DNA from: Chitinophaga pinensis
GTDB taxonomy: Bacteria > Bacteroidota > Bacteroidia > Chitinophagales > UBA10324
NCBI GenBank assembly: GCA_945903305.1
Contig: CAMDOA010000019.1
Coordinates: 1-38,761, forward strand
Length of the DNA: 38,761 nucleotides
Direction: 5' to 3'
Positions 1 through 8,200 of the stretch are shown one piece after another. The notes under the pieces are model-generated. The model saw nothing but the letters and a program-made list of their open reading frames with translations, did not search any database and was not told where the DNA came from. Each line of letters starts with the position of its first letter. The stretch's first letter is position 1. The position numbers were made by a program, and so were the translations under genes.

Positions 1-116
1 ATCAACATAATAACATAACCCATAGCATTTCTCAAAATGGTCGAATAACTACCCCTAAATAGGTATTTCACCTTCTCAATCATCAAAAATTAACCAAAAA
101 CAGCTAAAATACTTTC

Positions 117-347
117 ATCTTTAACGCCGCGGAAGGCATCTTCAATGCCGCGGAAGGCATCTTCAATGCCGCGGAGAGCATCTTAAGTGTCGCGGAAGCA
201 ATCTTCAATGTCGCGGAACATATCTTTAATCCCGCGGAGCACATCTTCAATAAAGAACATAAAATCTTCAATGCCGCACAAGGCATCTTCAATAAAGAAA
301 CTCGAATCTTAAATGTCGCGCAACATATCTTTAGTAAAGAAAGTTTT
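117..347. repeat. Eleven tandem 21-bp units (minisatellite, heptad-coding in two frames)
   Basis: Eleven consecutive 21-bp units start at 117, 138, 159, 180, 201, 222, 243, 264, 285, 306 and 327, with no insertion or deletion although the copies have diverged. Each begins ATCTT; the well-conserved copies continue with a CCGCGG-centred core, and copies 7, 9 and 11 have AAAGAA instead. Read on plus the unit encodes the heptad IFNAAEG, but that frame has no ATG, GTG or TTG. Read on minus (355 to 104, TTG start) it encodes LKMPSAA-like heptads, 83 residues. Either frame would make an amphipathic helix. I cannot tell whether it is translated. The steady 21-bp register (two helical turns) also fits a DNA-level role. 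Confidence 0.85.
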
Positions 348-466
348 TCAATCAATATTTTTTAGGGTGTTCGTGTTTCTCCTCTTTCGCCTTGCAAGGG
401 TGTTCTCACCAGCAGGTTTTCCCGCGCTCACAAACTTAACTTTTCAAATTAACATCTCACCCAAGT
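348..466. other. Unexplained intergenic segment with short repeats
   Basis: This gap between the 21-bp array and the first gene stop contains AGGGTGTTC twice (364-372 and 397-405), its inverse AACACCCT at 469-476 just inside the neighbouring gene end, and a perfect palindrome CCTTGCAAGG at 390-399. No convincing gene, tRNA or terminator is visible. It could be the edge of a small dispersed element. Confidence 0.4.
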
Positions 467-1174
467 TCAACACCCTGCAGGAAGATATATGATACTTATT
501 TTCCATTTTCCGTTTTGTTTTATCCAATAAATACGAGTAAGATAATCGATGTAGGGAACAAGAAGTTCTGAATAAATGTAACCTGCGCTTTCGTTCAGAT
601 CCATTTTATACCAACCCTTAAAAGGATTTGCTTCACTGCCTTCGAACTCCGGAATATCAATGTAGTAGCATCCGTTGTTTATTGTTGAAATTATTTTTGA
701 AGTAGTATCGGGTTTTTCTCGAAGTCTTGCATTTGTCAGCACGAAGCAGTTACATTTTCCTTCTTCAATATCCATTTTATTCGTCAACGGATAAGTGCAA
801 AATGAATATTGGTTTTCAAGCATAGTTTTAAAAACTCCATCCTCATAATCAAAAGTTTCGTTGGTTACTTTTCTGAATCCGAAACGGAAATGGTGATGAA
901 AAAAATTCAGCATCTCTTGCTCGTCCTTTCGGTAAGAAATTAATTTCACAAGTTCTGATGGCTTCACCCAAACTTGCCGATCACCAACAGCAACATAATA
1001 AACCGAGTCAGCAAAAAATTCTTTCCAGTTATCGCTTGGTTTCAGCGAGTTGAATTTGTCCAGCGTTTGTGTAAATGATAAGTCGGTTTTGCTTTCATCA
1101 TTAAAATATTGTTGCTGCGAAAAAGCATATGAAATATGCAGGAGCAAACAAGAAAAAAGAAAAATGATTTTCAT
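467..1174 (-). CDS. Secreted protein with bacterial SH3-like domain
   Basis: This 235-residue protein starts with a clear Sec signal peptide (MKIIFLFSCLLLHISYAFSQ). I chose the ATG at 1174 because it overlaps the TGA of the upstream Kunitz gene as ATGA and begins the signal peptide; an in-frame ATG at 1198 would add eight polar residues ahead of it. The middle is a tryptophan- and phenylalanine-rich region of no recognised family. Residues about 140-205 look like a bacterial SH3 fold: LTNARLREKP, then an INNG turn, GWYKM and AGYIYSELL. Such domains often bind cell-wall or surface ligands. The overlap with the Kunitz gene suggests translational coupling, so the two probably act together in the periplasm or on the surface. 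The function is unknown. Confidence 0.8.
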   Translation of the reverse strand: MKIIFLFSCLLLHISYAFSQQQYFNDESKTDLSFTQTLDKFNSLKPSDNWKEFFADSVYYVAVGDRQVWVKPSELVKLISYRKDEQEMLNFFHHHFRFGFRKVTNETFDYEDGVFKTMLENQYSFCTYPLTNKMDIEEGKCNCFVLTNARLREKPDTTSKIISTINNGCYYIDIPEFEGSEANPFKGWYKMDLNESAGYIYSELLVPYIDYLTRIYWIKQNGKWKISIIYLPAGC

Positions 1175-1416
1175 TTGCAATTGCATTTGGCTTTGCATTC
1201 TTCCAGAGTTTTAAAGGGTACCTTGCCTCCGCATCCGCCCCAGGTGAATGACTCGCACTTTTTGGTTTTTGGGTTATAGAAATATCCTTCATACATTGCT
1301 TTGCATGGCCCGTGTTCGGGCTTCAATCGGCAGCGCGAGAATAGTGGGAGAGAACAGCTTGCAAAAAGAATTGAAATTATTCCGAAGGAAAGTATCAGCT
1401 GTAGAAAAGTTTTCAT
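1171..1416 (-). CDS. Kunitz/BPTI-type protease inhibitor lipoprotein
   Basis: This 81-residue protein has a lipoprotein-like signal (ILFASC, predicted lipidated Cys21) followed by one Kunitz domain at residues 29-78. The six cysteines (29, 38, 54, 62, 74, 78) are spaced 8-15-7-11-3, against 8-15-7-12-3 in bovine BPTI. The reactive-site loop reads GPCKA, identical to BPTI, so P1 is Lys39 and the expected target is a trypsin-like serine protease. The YFYNPKTKKC and GGC segments also match the family. I chose the ATG at 1416 because it begins the signal peptide; upstream in-frame codons add 21 polar residues. Its TGA overlaps the next start. Kunitz domains are mainly animal proteins and are rare in bacteria. 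The family call is firm; the biological target is unknown. Confidence 0.92.
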   Translation of the reverse strand: MKTFLQLILSFGIISILFASCSLPLFSRCRLKPEHGPCKAMYEGYFYNPKTKKCESFTWGGCGGKVPFKTLEECKAKCNCK

Positions 1417-1497
1417 GTTGAAATAATTTCTGTGTAAACATACTCGTCGGTCAGGCATAATTTCAAAATTGAAAAACAAATGCAGATTCTTTAATTC

Positions 1498-1534
1498 AAA
1501 AAAAATCCCGACTCAGAAAACTGAATCGGGATTT
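1498..1534 (-). terminator. Rho-independent terminator of the 163-residue periplasmic protein gene
   Basis: A 14-bp stem with one mismatch (1503-1516 with 1521-1534, AAAA loop) is followed on the minus strand by eight T residues. It lies 20 bp beyond the stop at 1555. Confidence 0.85.
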
Positions 1535-1554
1535 GGTGTATAATTTATAATTGT

Positions 1555-2046
1555 TTATTCCGTTTCATTGGTTGTTTCATCCTTCATTTCTTTAAAATCT
1601 TTAATGAAGTCTTTTCTTTTTGCTTTATAAACTTCTAATTGTTCCGGCTTTAATACACTTTGAATTTGCGCGTTAAAAATATTCATCGCTTGCTGTATTT
1701 GCGCTTTGCGGGTTTCAACATCGGTTACATTGGTGCGAACTTCGCGCAGCTTAGTCAATAAATTTGTTGAGGCAACATTTATTCTGCCGTTTTGTGCCTC
1801 ATCAGTGCCAATGTTCACTTTCATCCATTCAGTAATTTTTACTGCTATTTCTTTTGGCGAAACAGTGTTATGATTTTGGTTGGTAGTAGTTTGCTCACTG
1901 GGGCGATTAGTTGAAGGAGTAACTGTTGTTGTTTCCTTCTTCATCGGGTCTTTTTGATTTGTAGTGGTCGTTTGTTGCGCGAATAAATTGTTGCACATTA
2001 AAAGTGTTGCTGAAAAAGCAAGCGCTGTGAAAATGTTTTTTTTCAT
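1555..2046 (-). CDS. Small secreted, Thr/Gln-rich protein, possibly Spy/CpxP-like
   Basis: The protein has 163 residues. Residues 1-23 are a Sec signal peptide (ending NNLFAQ), and residues 24-62 are a low-complexity linker rich in Thr, Asn and Gln. Residues 63-163 are predicted helical, with the segment LKPEQLEVYKAKR that resembles the LTxxQ motif of Spy/CpxP-type periplasmic proteins. That assignment is tentative because only this motif supports it. The gene has its own strong terminator and stands between tyrS and the Kunitz pair. It is probably periplasmic, with a chaperone-like or stress role if the family is right. Confidence 0.75.
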   Translation of the reverse strand: MKKNIFTALAFSATLLMCNNLFAQQTTTTNQKDPMKKETTTVTPSTNRPSEQTTTNQNHNTVSPKEIAVKITEWMKVNIGTDEAQNGRINVASTNLLTKLREVRTNVTDVETRKAQIQQAMNIFNAQIQSVLKPEQLEVYKAKRKDFIKDFKEMKDETTNETE

Positions 2047-2179
2047 GATTTAACTTTTTTGATGTTTGATTTTTAAAAAATTTAATTGTAGGATTCAATT
2101 TGCCTTTCAAAGAATTCCTGATTAGCATTACAAAGTAAGTAAAAGTATTATTTAACGGCCAAAATATTATTTTATGTTC

Positions 2180-3472
2180 TTACTCCACCACAACTAAAAA
2201 ATAATTCTTCTTGCCTTTTTGAAGCAATAGGTATTTATTATGAATCAAATCATTCATCCCTATTTTATGTTCAGTTGATTCAATTACTGTTTTATTAATG
2301 CTTACTCCTTTACCAATCAAGGTTCGTTTGGCTTCACCATTCGAAGGGAAAAATTGAGTTTGATCAACAAGCAAATTCATAATGCCAATTCCATTCTCCA
2401 ATAATGATTTTGAAATTGTTTTTGTTGGCACACCTTCAAATATCTCACTGAAATCACGATCGCTCAATGTCTTTAACGAATCAGCAGTTGATTGTCCGAA
2501 TAAAATATCCGATGCTTTTATGGCTGATAGCAAATCATCTTTTGAATGCACAAAAGTGGTAATCTCCTCAGCCAGTTTCTTTTGAAGTATTCGTTTGTGA
2601 GGTTCAGCTTGGTGTAATAATTCCAACGCATCAATTTCATCCTTACTTAACAATGTAAAAATCCGGATGTATCGGCCTGCATCGGCATCCGCGGCATTCA
2701 ACCAAAACTGATAAAATTTATAGGGAGAAGTTTTCTTGCCATCCAACCAAATGTTTCCGCTTTCAGTTTTTCCGAATTTTGCTCCATCCGCTTTAGTAAC
2801 CAACGGACAAGTGAAGGAAAAAGCTTCATTACCTGCAGCCATTCTCCTTATGAGTTCAGTTCCTGTGGTCATGTTTCCCCACTGGTCACTACCACCCATT
2901 TGAAGTTTGCAATTGTAATGAGTGTACAACCAATAGAAATCATATCCCTGCAAAATCTGATATGAAAACTCAGTATATGAAATTCCGGTTTCCATTCTTC
3001 CCTGCACCGAATCTTTCGCAAGCATGTAGTTGATGGATAAATGTTTTCCAACATCACGAAGAAATTGTATGTACCCAAAATTTTTATACCAGTAAATATT
3101 ATTCAGAATCTCTGCCTGCGATGGTCCGGCCGAAAAATCCAGAAACTTTTCCAACTGAACTCGCTGGCAATTCAAATTATGCTGTATAGTTTCTTCACTC
3201 AATAAATTTCGCTCTGCCGATTTACCCGATGGGTCACCAATCATTCCGGTAGCACCACCAATAACAGCAATTGGTTTATGACCGCACAATTGAAAATGTT
3301 TGAGCAACATAATCGGAACCAGGTTTCCAATTCCAAGTGAATCAGCTGTGGGGTCAAAGCCCGCATAACCTGCAATACATTCGTTGGTCAGCAATTCCTC
3401 AGCACCCGGCATAATGTCCTGCAACATTCCACGCCACCTTAATTCCTCAATAAAATTTTTAGTTGGTTTCAT
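2180..3472 (-). CDS. tyrS: Tyrosyl-tRNA synthetase
   Basis: TyrRS charges tRNA-Tyr in the cytoplasm. The 430-residue length is normal for the bacterial enzyme. The class I Rossmann domain carries GFDPTADS (residues 38-45), GDPSGK (79-84), GGSDQWGN (193-200) and the KMSKS equivalent KFGKT (232-236). Residues about 363-430 form the C-terminal S4 RNA-binding domain (KRTLIGKGVSIN). The HIGH signature at 47-50 reads GIGN. The second histidine is often replaced in TyrRS, but loss of the first is unusual because it helps stabilise the transition state. I chose the ATG at 3472, which begins MKPTKNFIEEL; the in-frame extension to 3508 would start inside the promoter and upstream terminator. It is a single gene with its own promoter. 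Confidence 0.97.
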   Translation of the reverse strand: MKPTKNFIEELRWRGMLQDIMPGAEELLTNECIAGYAGFDPTADSLGIGNLVPIMLLKHFQLCGHKPIAVIGGATGMIGDPSGKSAERNLLSEETIQHNLNCQRVQLEKFLDFSAGPSQAEILNNIYWYKNFGYIQFLRDVGKHLSINYMLAKDSVQGRMETGISYTEFSYQILQGYDFYWLYTHYNCKLQMGGSDQWGNMTTGTELIRRMAAGNEAFSFTCPLVTKADGAKFGKTESGNIWLDGKKTSPYKFYQFWLNAADADAGRYIRIFTLLSKDEIDALELLHQAEPHKRILQKKLAEEITTFVHSKDDLLSAIKASDILFGQSTADSLKTLSDRDFSEIFEGVPTKTISKSLLENGIGIMNLLVDQTQFFPSNGEAKRTLIGKGVSINKTVIESTEHKIGMNDLIHNKYLLLQKGKKNYFLVVVE

Positions 3473-3481
3473 CAATTGGTT

Positions 3482-3508
3482 CAAAAATAGAAAAGGCGAA
3501 GAAAACAA
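3482..3508 (-). promoter_or_regulatory. Candidate Bacteroidota promoter for tyrS
   Basis: On the minus strand TTG (3508-3506), a 16-bp spacer and TATTTTTG (3489-3482) match the TTTG / TAnnTTTG pattern. The expected start of transcription is within a few bases of the ATG at 3472. The site overlaps the terminator of the upstream gene. Confidence 0.4.
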
Positions 3509-3521
3509 TTCTCCGCCTTTT
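3491..3521 (-). terminator. Terminator of the alpha-oxoamine synthase gene
   Basis: An 8-bp stem (AAAAGGCG at 3491-3498 with CGCCTTTT at 3514-3521), extended by two inner pairs, lies 21 bp past the stop at 3543. On the minus strand it is followed by CTATTTTTG, which is also the tyrS -7 element. Confidence 0.6.
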
Positions 3522-3542
3522 CAAAATGTTTACTTCTTGTTT

Positions 3543-4784
3543 TTAAACAGTGACCAATTTCTGTTTCAGATAAAAACCTGATTTTAGTTTTTCCGAAACT
3601 TCGCTGAAACAGTTTAATGTTGCATCAATATCAGCATCAGTATGTGATGCAGTCGGAATCAATCTTAACATCATCACGCCCTTTGGCACCACCGGATAAA
3701 CAACTACTGAAAGAAACACCGCATAAGTTTCACGAATATCCATAATCATATTCGCCGCTTCATTCGGATTGCCATTTAAATAAACCGGAGTAACGGGCGA
3801 ATTAGTTTTTCCAATATCAAATCCGCGATCGCGCAAACCTTTCTGCAACTTCATAACATTGCTCCACAACTTTGCTTTCAATTCAGGCTTCGAACGCAAC
3901 AATTCCAATCTTTTTAAATTACCAATCACCAATGGCATTGGTAATGACTTCGCAAAAATTTGTGAACGCATATTATAACGCAGGTAATCCGCTACCTGCT
4001 CATCGCTGCTGATAAAAGCACCGATGCTTGCCATTGATTTTGCGAATGTGCTGAAATAAATATCTATCTCATCCTGCACACCTTGCTCTTCACCTGTACC
4101 GGCTCCGGTTTTCCCCATTGTACCAAAACCATGCGCATCATCCACCAGCAAGCGAAACGAATACTTCTGCTTCATGGCAACTATCTCTTTCAATATTCCC
4201 TGATCACCACCCATGCCAAAAACACCCTCGGTAATAACCAATATCGCACCGCCCGATTCCGCAACAGTATCACTCGCGCGTTTCATTTGTTTATCAAAAC
4301 TCTCAATGTCATTGTGCCCGAACACCAAGCGCTTACCAATGTGCAAACGCACGCCATCAATAATACATGCATGACTTTCCGCATCATACACAATCACATC
4401 ACGGCGGTCAACCAACGCATCAATGGCCGATACCATCCCCTGATAACCATAGTTCAGCAACACAGTATCCTGCTTCCCCACAAACTCCGAAAGTTGTTTT
4501 TCCAGTTTCTCATGAATGTCCGAATTGCCACTCATCATTCGTGCGCCCATCGGCATTGCCAAACCATATTGCTCGGCAGCTTCAGCATCCGCCTTGCGCA
4601 CCTCCGGGTGATTGGCCAATCCCAGATAATTATTCAAACTCCAGATTATCCGTTCCTTCCCGCGAAAAATCATGCGGCTGCCAATTTCACCTTCCAGCTT
4701 CGGGAAAGTATAGTACCCATGTGCCACACTCGATAGTTTACCCAGCGGACCACGGTTCTGAAGTAATTTTTCAAATAAATCCAT
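3543..4784 (-). CDS. Alpha-oxoamine synthase, serine palmitoyltransferase-like
   Basis: This 413-residue fold-type I PLP enzyme would join an amino acid to an acyl thioester with loss of CO2. The PLP lysine is K249 in STFAKS. DDAHGFG (215-221) holds the PLP-contacting Asp and His, and His138 in ESHA is the ring-stacking residue. The family includes serine palmitoyltransferase, the first step of sphingolipid synthesis, and KBL, BioF and cysteate acyl-ACP transferase for capnine-type sulfonolipids. In Bacteroidota, serine palmitoyltransferase or cysteate acyltransferase is the likeliest role. No bio or threonine-degradation genes are nearby, which weakens BioF and KBL. It has its own promoter and terminator. 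Confidence 0.9.
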   Translation of the reverse strand: MDLFEKLLQNRGPLGKLSSVAHGYYTFPKLEGEIGSRMIFRGKERIIWSLNNYLGLANHPEVRKADAEAAEQYGLAMPMGARMMSGNSDIHEKLEKQLSEFVGKQDTVLLNYGYQGMVSAIDALVDRRDVIVYDAESHACIIDGVRLHIGKRLVFGHNDIESFDKQMKRASDTVAESGGAILVITEGVFGMGGDQGILKEIVAMKQKYSFRLLVDDAHGFGTMGKTGAGTGEEQGVQDEIDIYFSTFAKSMASIGAFISSDEQVADYLRYNMRSQIFAKSLPMPLVIGNLKRLELLRSKPELKAKLWSNVMKLQKGLRDRGFDIGKTNSPVTPVYLNGNPNEAANMIMDIRETYAVFLSVVVYPVVPKGVMMLRLIPTASHTDADIDATLNCFSEVSEKLKSGFYLKQKLVTV

Positions 4785-4819
4785 CGCTTTATCTCTTGTT
4801 TTTATTTTTTTAAAGTGCT

Positions 4820-4851
4820 CAAATGTAAATACAAAAAAGCTTTAGCTCAAA
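4820..4851 (-). promoter_or_regulatory. Bacteroidota-type promoter of the alpha-oxoamine synthase gene
   Basis: TTTG (4851-4848), a 20-bp spacer and TACATTTG (4827-4820) on the minus strand match the Bacteroidota TTTG / TAnnTTTG consensus exactly. The -7 box is 35 bp from the ATG at 4784. Confidence 0.6.
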
Positions 4852-5200
4852 ACCAAAATATTGTCACTCTGAGCATGTCGAAGTGATGGGGGTTCTTTTT
4901 TTGAATACAAAAAAAGGCGGGCTTTCCCTTACAATCTTTTTATTTAGCGAAGAAGTCTCATGTTGAGATTGTCGAAACACAAGCATTGCCTTTTTATATT
5001 ATCGTGAATCTTTTAAAGAAAAAAAGGATTTTCAGTACAATCCCTAACCCGGCTGCTGCACTCACATACTTCCATCATTTCACGCTGTATTAATTCTCTC
5101 CTATCAAGGAGGGTTAGGGAGGTGTCACGCTAGCTCAATTTTATTTAGTGCGAGCAGGGTCTTCCGAAGGAGACACTGATGAAAAAATATGTTTCTGTAA
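4852..5200. repeat. Repeat-rich intergenic gap
   Basis: No gene is visible in the gap between 4785 and 5257. It holds TTGTCACTCTGAGCATGTCG at 4861-4880, a near copy of which (17 of 20 bases) lies at 25101-25120. A looser variant with TGAGATTGTCGAA is near 4974-4986. An exact 10-bp inverted pair, TCCCTAACCC (5041-5050) and GGGTTAGGGA (5111-5120), is separated by 60 bp, with a small CTCCT/AGGAG hairpin next to the right arm. Together these look like remains of REP-like or MITE-like dispersed elements. Confidence 0.55.
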
Positions 5201-5232
5201 ATAAAACAGGCGACACTTTTCAGTATCGCCTG
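5201..5232 (-). terminator. Terminator of the retropepsin-M16 gene
   Basis: A 7-bp stem, CAGGCGA (5207-5213) with TCGCCTG (5226-5232), is followed on the minus strand by TTTTAT. It starts 25 bp past the stop at 5258. Confidence 0.6.
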
Positions 5233-5257
5233 CTTCAATTTTTATTCTGATTGAAAA

Positions 5258-8200
5258 TTATTTTGCAGGATACAAAACCACTTTACCGAAGTTTTTATCG
5301 TCGAAGTGTTTTGCGGCTAATTGTTTGAAATCGTCGCTTTTCAGTGCACCGATTTGTGCATCGTAATTTTTTATTTCCGATACTTTCTCATTGTCCTTTA
5401 TTCCATTAACAATCAGGTTTAACCAGAAACGATTTTCTTTCAATGCAGCTTCGCGCTCTTTCAGCATCAGCTCTTTTACTTTCAACAGATTTTTATCATC
5501 ACAACCATTCATCTGAATTTCAGCAATTACTTTTCTTGCTGCGCCAATCAGTGTATCAATATTTTCAGGTGAGCAACTGAAATAAACAATCATGCGGCAT
5601 TGCGATTTCGGATAATGAACCATTTGAGGCGAAGCTGAAACACCATACACACCACTCATATCTTCACGCAATGATTCGCGCAATTTTATATTCACTAGTT
5701 TCATAAATGCATTCAACTCGTTTCTGTTGTAACGGTTGTATTCAAACGAACTTAAATACAACATGGCAACAGTGCTTTTTGGCTCAGTACCTTTATAAAC
5801 TTTTTTATTAAAGTTACCGGCCATCCATTTGATGTTATTATCCTTATAAGTTTCGGTTTTTCCTTTTGACGGAATGCCGCCAATGTATTTTTCAACCAAT
5901 GGCTTCAGTGCATCAGCCGTTACACTTCCGACAAAAACAAAAGTGAAATCGGCAGGATCAGCAAAACGCTCACGATAAATGCTATATGCTTTTGACAAAT
6001 TTATTTCATTTAACACCTGCTCATTCATTGGTTTGTAGCGACTATTATATGAATACATAATGGAAGTTAATGAATCGGAAAACACAGCACCCGGGTCATT
6101 ATTTTTATTCTGCAACTGTGTATGCAATTGTGAAATGTAGGAATTGAATGAAGTAGAATCTTTTCGTGGTTCAGTAAAATAGAGATTGGCAAACTGCAAT
6201 AAATTTTCCAGATCTTTTACGGAGCTGCTTCCATCTAATCCTTCAGTTAATTCACCAATATTCGGAGTAATACTTAAAACCATATTGCTCACATACTTGC
6301 TTAGTTCAACATTGTCGTAATTTCCTAAACCGGAATTATCAATGATTCCATCAGCATTGTTAGCCGATTGAAAATCTGATTCAGGATACAATGATGTGCC
6401 TCCCCAACTGAATGCATTAAAAAGAATCTGATCGTTTTTAAAATCAGTTTGTTTGAAAACCACTTTTGCGCCATTACTTAAAGTCCATGTAGTAATTGAA
6501 TTATCAGCATCAGTAGTTTCATTCAAAACTTTGCCGACAGTGATTTTTGTGTCGGTTAATTTTTTATCAGAAACTTTATCAGCATAAGCAGTGAGTTTGG
6601 TTTCGTTCGCTGTTTTAAAAATATTTTTTACCTGCTCTTCGGTTGGAATAATTAAACCTTCTTTCTCGGGTGAGGTAACTACAATCACGCAATTTTTTCC
6701 GTCAGTAATACACGATGAAAACATGTTGTTTACTTCGTCTAAACTGATAGAAGGAATTAAATTTTTGGTTGCTTCAAATTCCCATTCAATACCCGGAATA
6801 GGTTCGTTTTCTAAAAAGTTGGCAACATACTCGCGCACCAATGATTTTGATTCGGTTTTATCTTTTTCGTTAAAAGAAGTTTCGTAATTACGAATCATCG
6901 CTTGCTTGGCTCTATCCAATTCAGTAGCTGTAAATCCGAAATCTTTCACTCGTTTTATTTCAGAAAGTATAGTAGTAAGACCTCTGTCAACACCATTATC
7001 TGGCACCACACAATAAGCACCGAAACTACCTTTCTCCCGAACAAGGCTTCCGAAAAATGAACTTGAAAAAGTAAATGGCGGATTGCTTTGCTGTAATAAT
7101 TCGTTGTAACGGTCATTGAGCATACTGGTGGCAATACTTGATATCAAAGTATTTCGGTAATCATTAATTGTTTTTGAAGGGGCAACAGGTTGCTTGTAGT
7201 AAAGCTGAACCACAGTATAATCAGCTTCTTTATCGCTGCACACCGAAACTTTTAAATCATTGTGATCAGGAACAGTATATATGGGGCGTGGTTTTTCATT
7301 TACCGGATTTGGGATTTCAGCAAAGTAACTTTTAATCAATGCTTCAATTTTATCTACATCAATATCACCTACCACAACTACCGCCATTAAATCAGGTCGG
7401 TACCAGGTGGTATAAAAACTTCTGATGGTATCGTAAGGCGCTCCCTCAATAACTTCTTTAGTTCCGATGGGTAATCGCTCAGCATATCGCGAACCGAAAA
7501 ACATAATCGGAAAATACTTGCGGCGCATTCTTTCATCAGCACCTTGTCCGAGCCGCCATTCTTCAATCACCACACCGCGTTCTTTATCTATTTCAGCACC
7601 ATCATTGGTTACTAAGTGCGCCCACTCTTTCAAAATCTGAAAACCTTTTAAAAATATTTTTGCAGTATCAGTTGGCAATTGCAACATGTAAACTGTTTCG
7701 TCGAAACTTGTGTAAGCATTCAGGTCGGCACCAAATCTTGTTCCGATAGATTCCAGGTAATCTACCAACTCACTCTTCTTAAAATTTTTTGTTCCGTTAA
7801 AACACATGTGTTCGAGCAAGTGCGCCAAACCTTGCTGGTTATCGGTTTCCATCATAGAACCGGCGTTCACGGCCAACCTGAGTTCACAACGGTTTTCAGG
7901 TTTTTCGTTGTGCTTGATATAGTAGGTCATTCCGTTCGGAAGTTTACCCATCCGTACTTTAGGGTCAACAGGAACATTGCTTTTTAAGTCAGGTGTTTGA
8001 GAATAATTATTCAGATTTGTATCTGTAGAGATATAGGAATTATTTGCGCCATCTTTAGGGTCAACAGGAACATTGCTTTTTAAGTCAGGTGTTTGATAAT
8101 AATTATTCAGATTTGTATCTGTAGAGATATAGGAATTATTTGCGCCATTTAAAATTGTTAATGTTCCAGCGTTCGGGTCAAACTGAAATTTTCCGAGTTT

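Noticed and set aside
48-67. TACC-N8-GGTA-like inverted motif near the left edge
   Set aside because: It is too short and has no neighbouring gene within the window to support a regulatory call.
104-355. 83-residue minus-strand ORF across the 21-bp array
   Set aside because: It starts with TTG, is purely repeat-derived and has an equally good open frame on the other strand, so I list it only as a repeat.
4083-4813. Two plus-strand ORFs of 217 and 148 residues
   Set aside because: They lie antisense to the alpha-oxoamine synthase and have the His/Pro-rich composition of an antisense frame.
4785-5257. tRNA, CRISPR array or insertion sequence in the largest gene-free gap
   Set aside because: No cloverleaf, regular spacer-repeat pattern or transposase fragment is visible, only short repeats.
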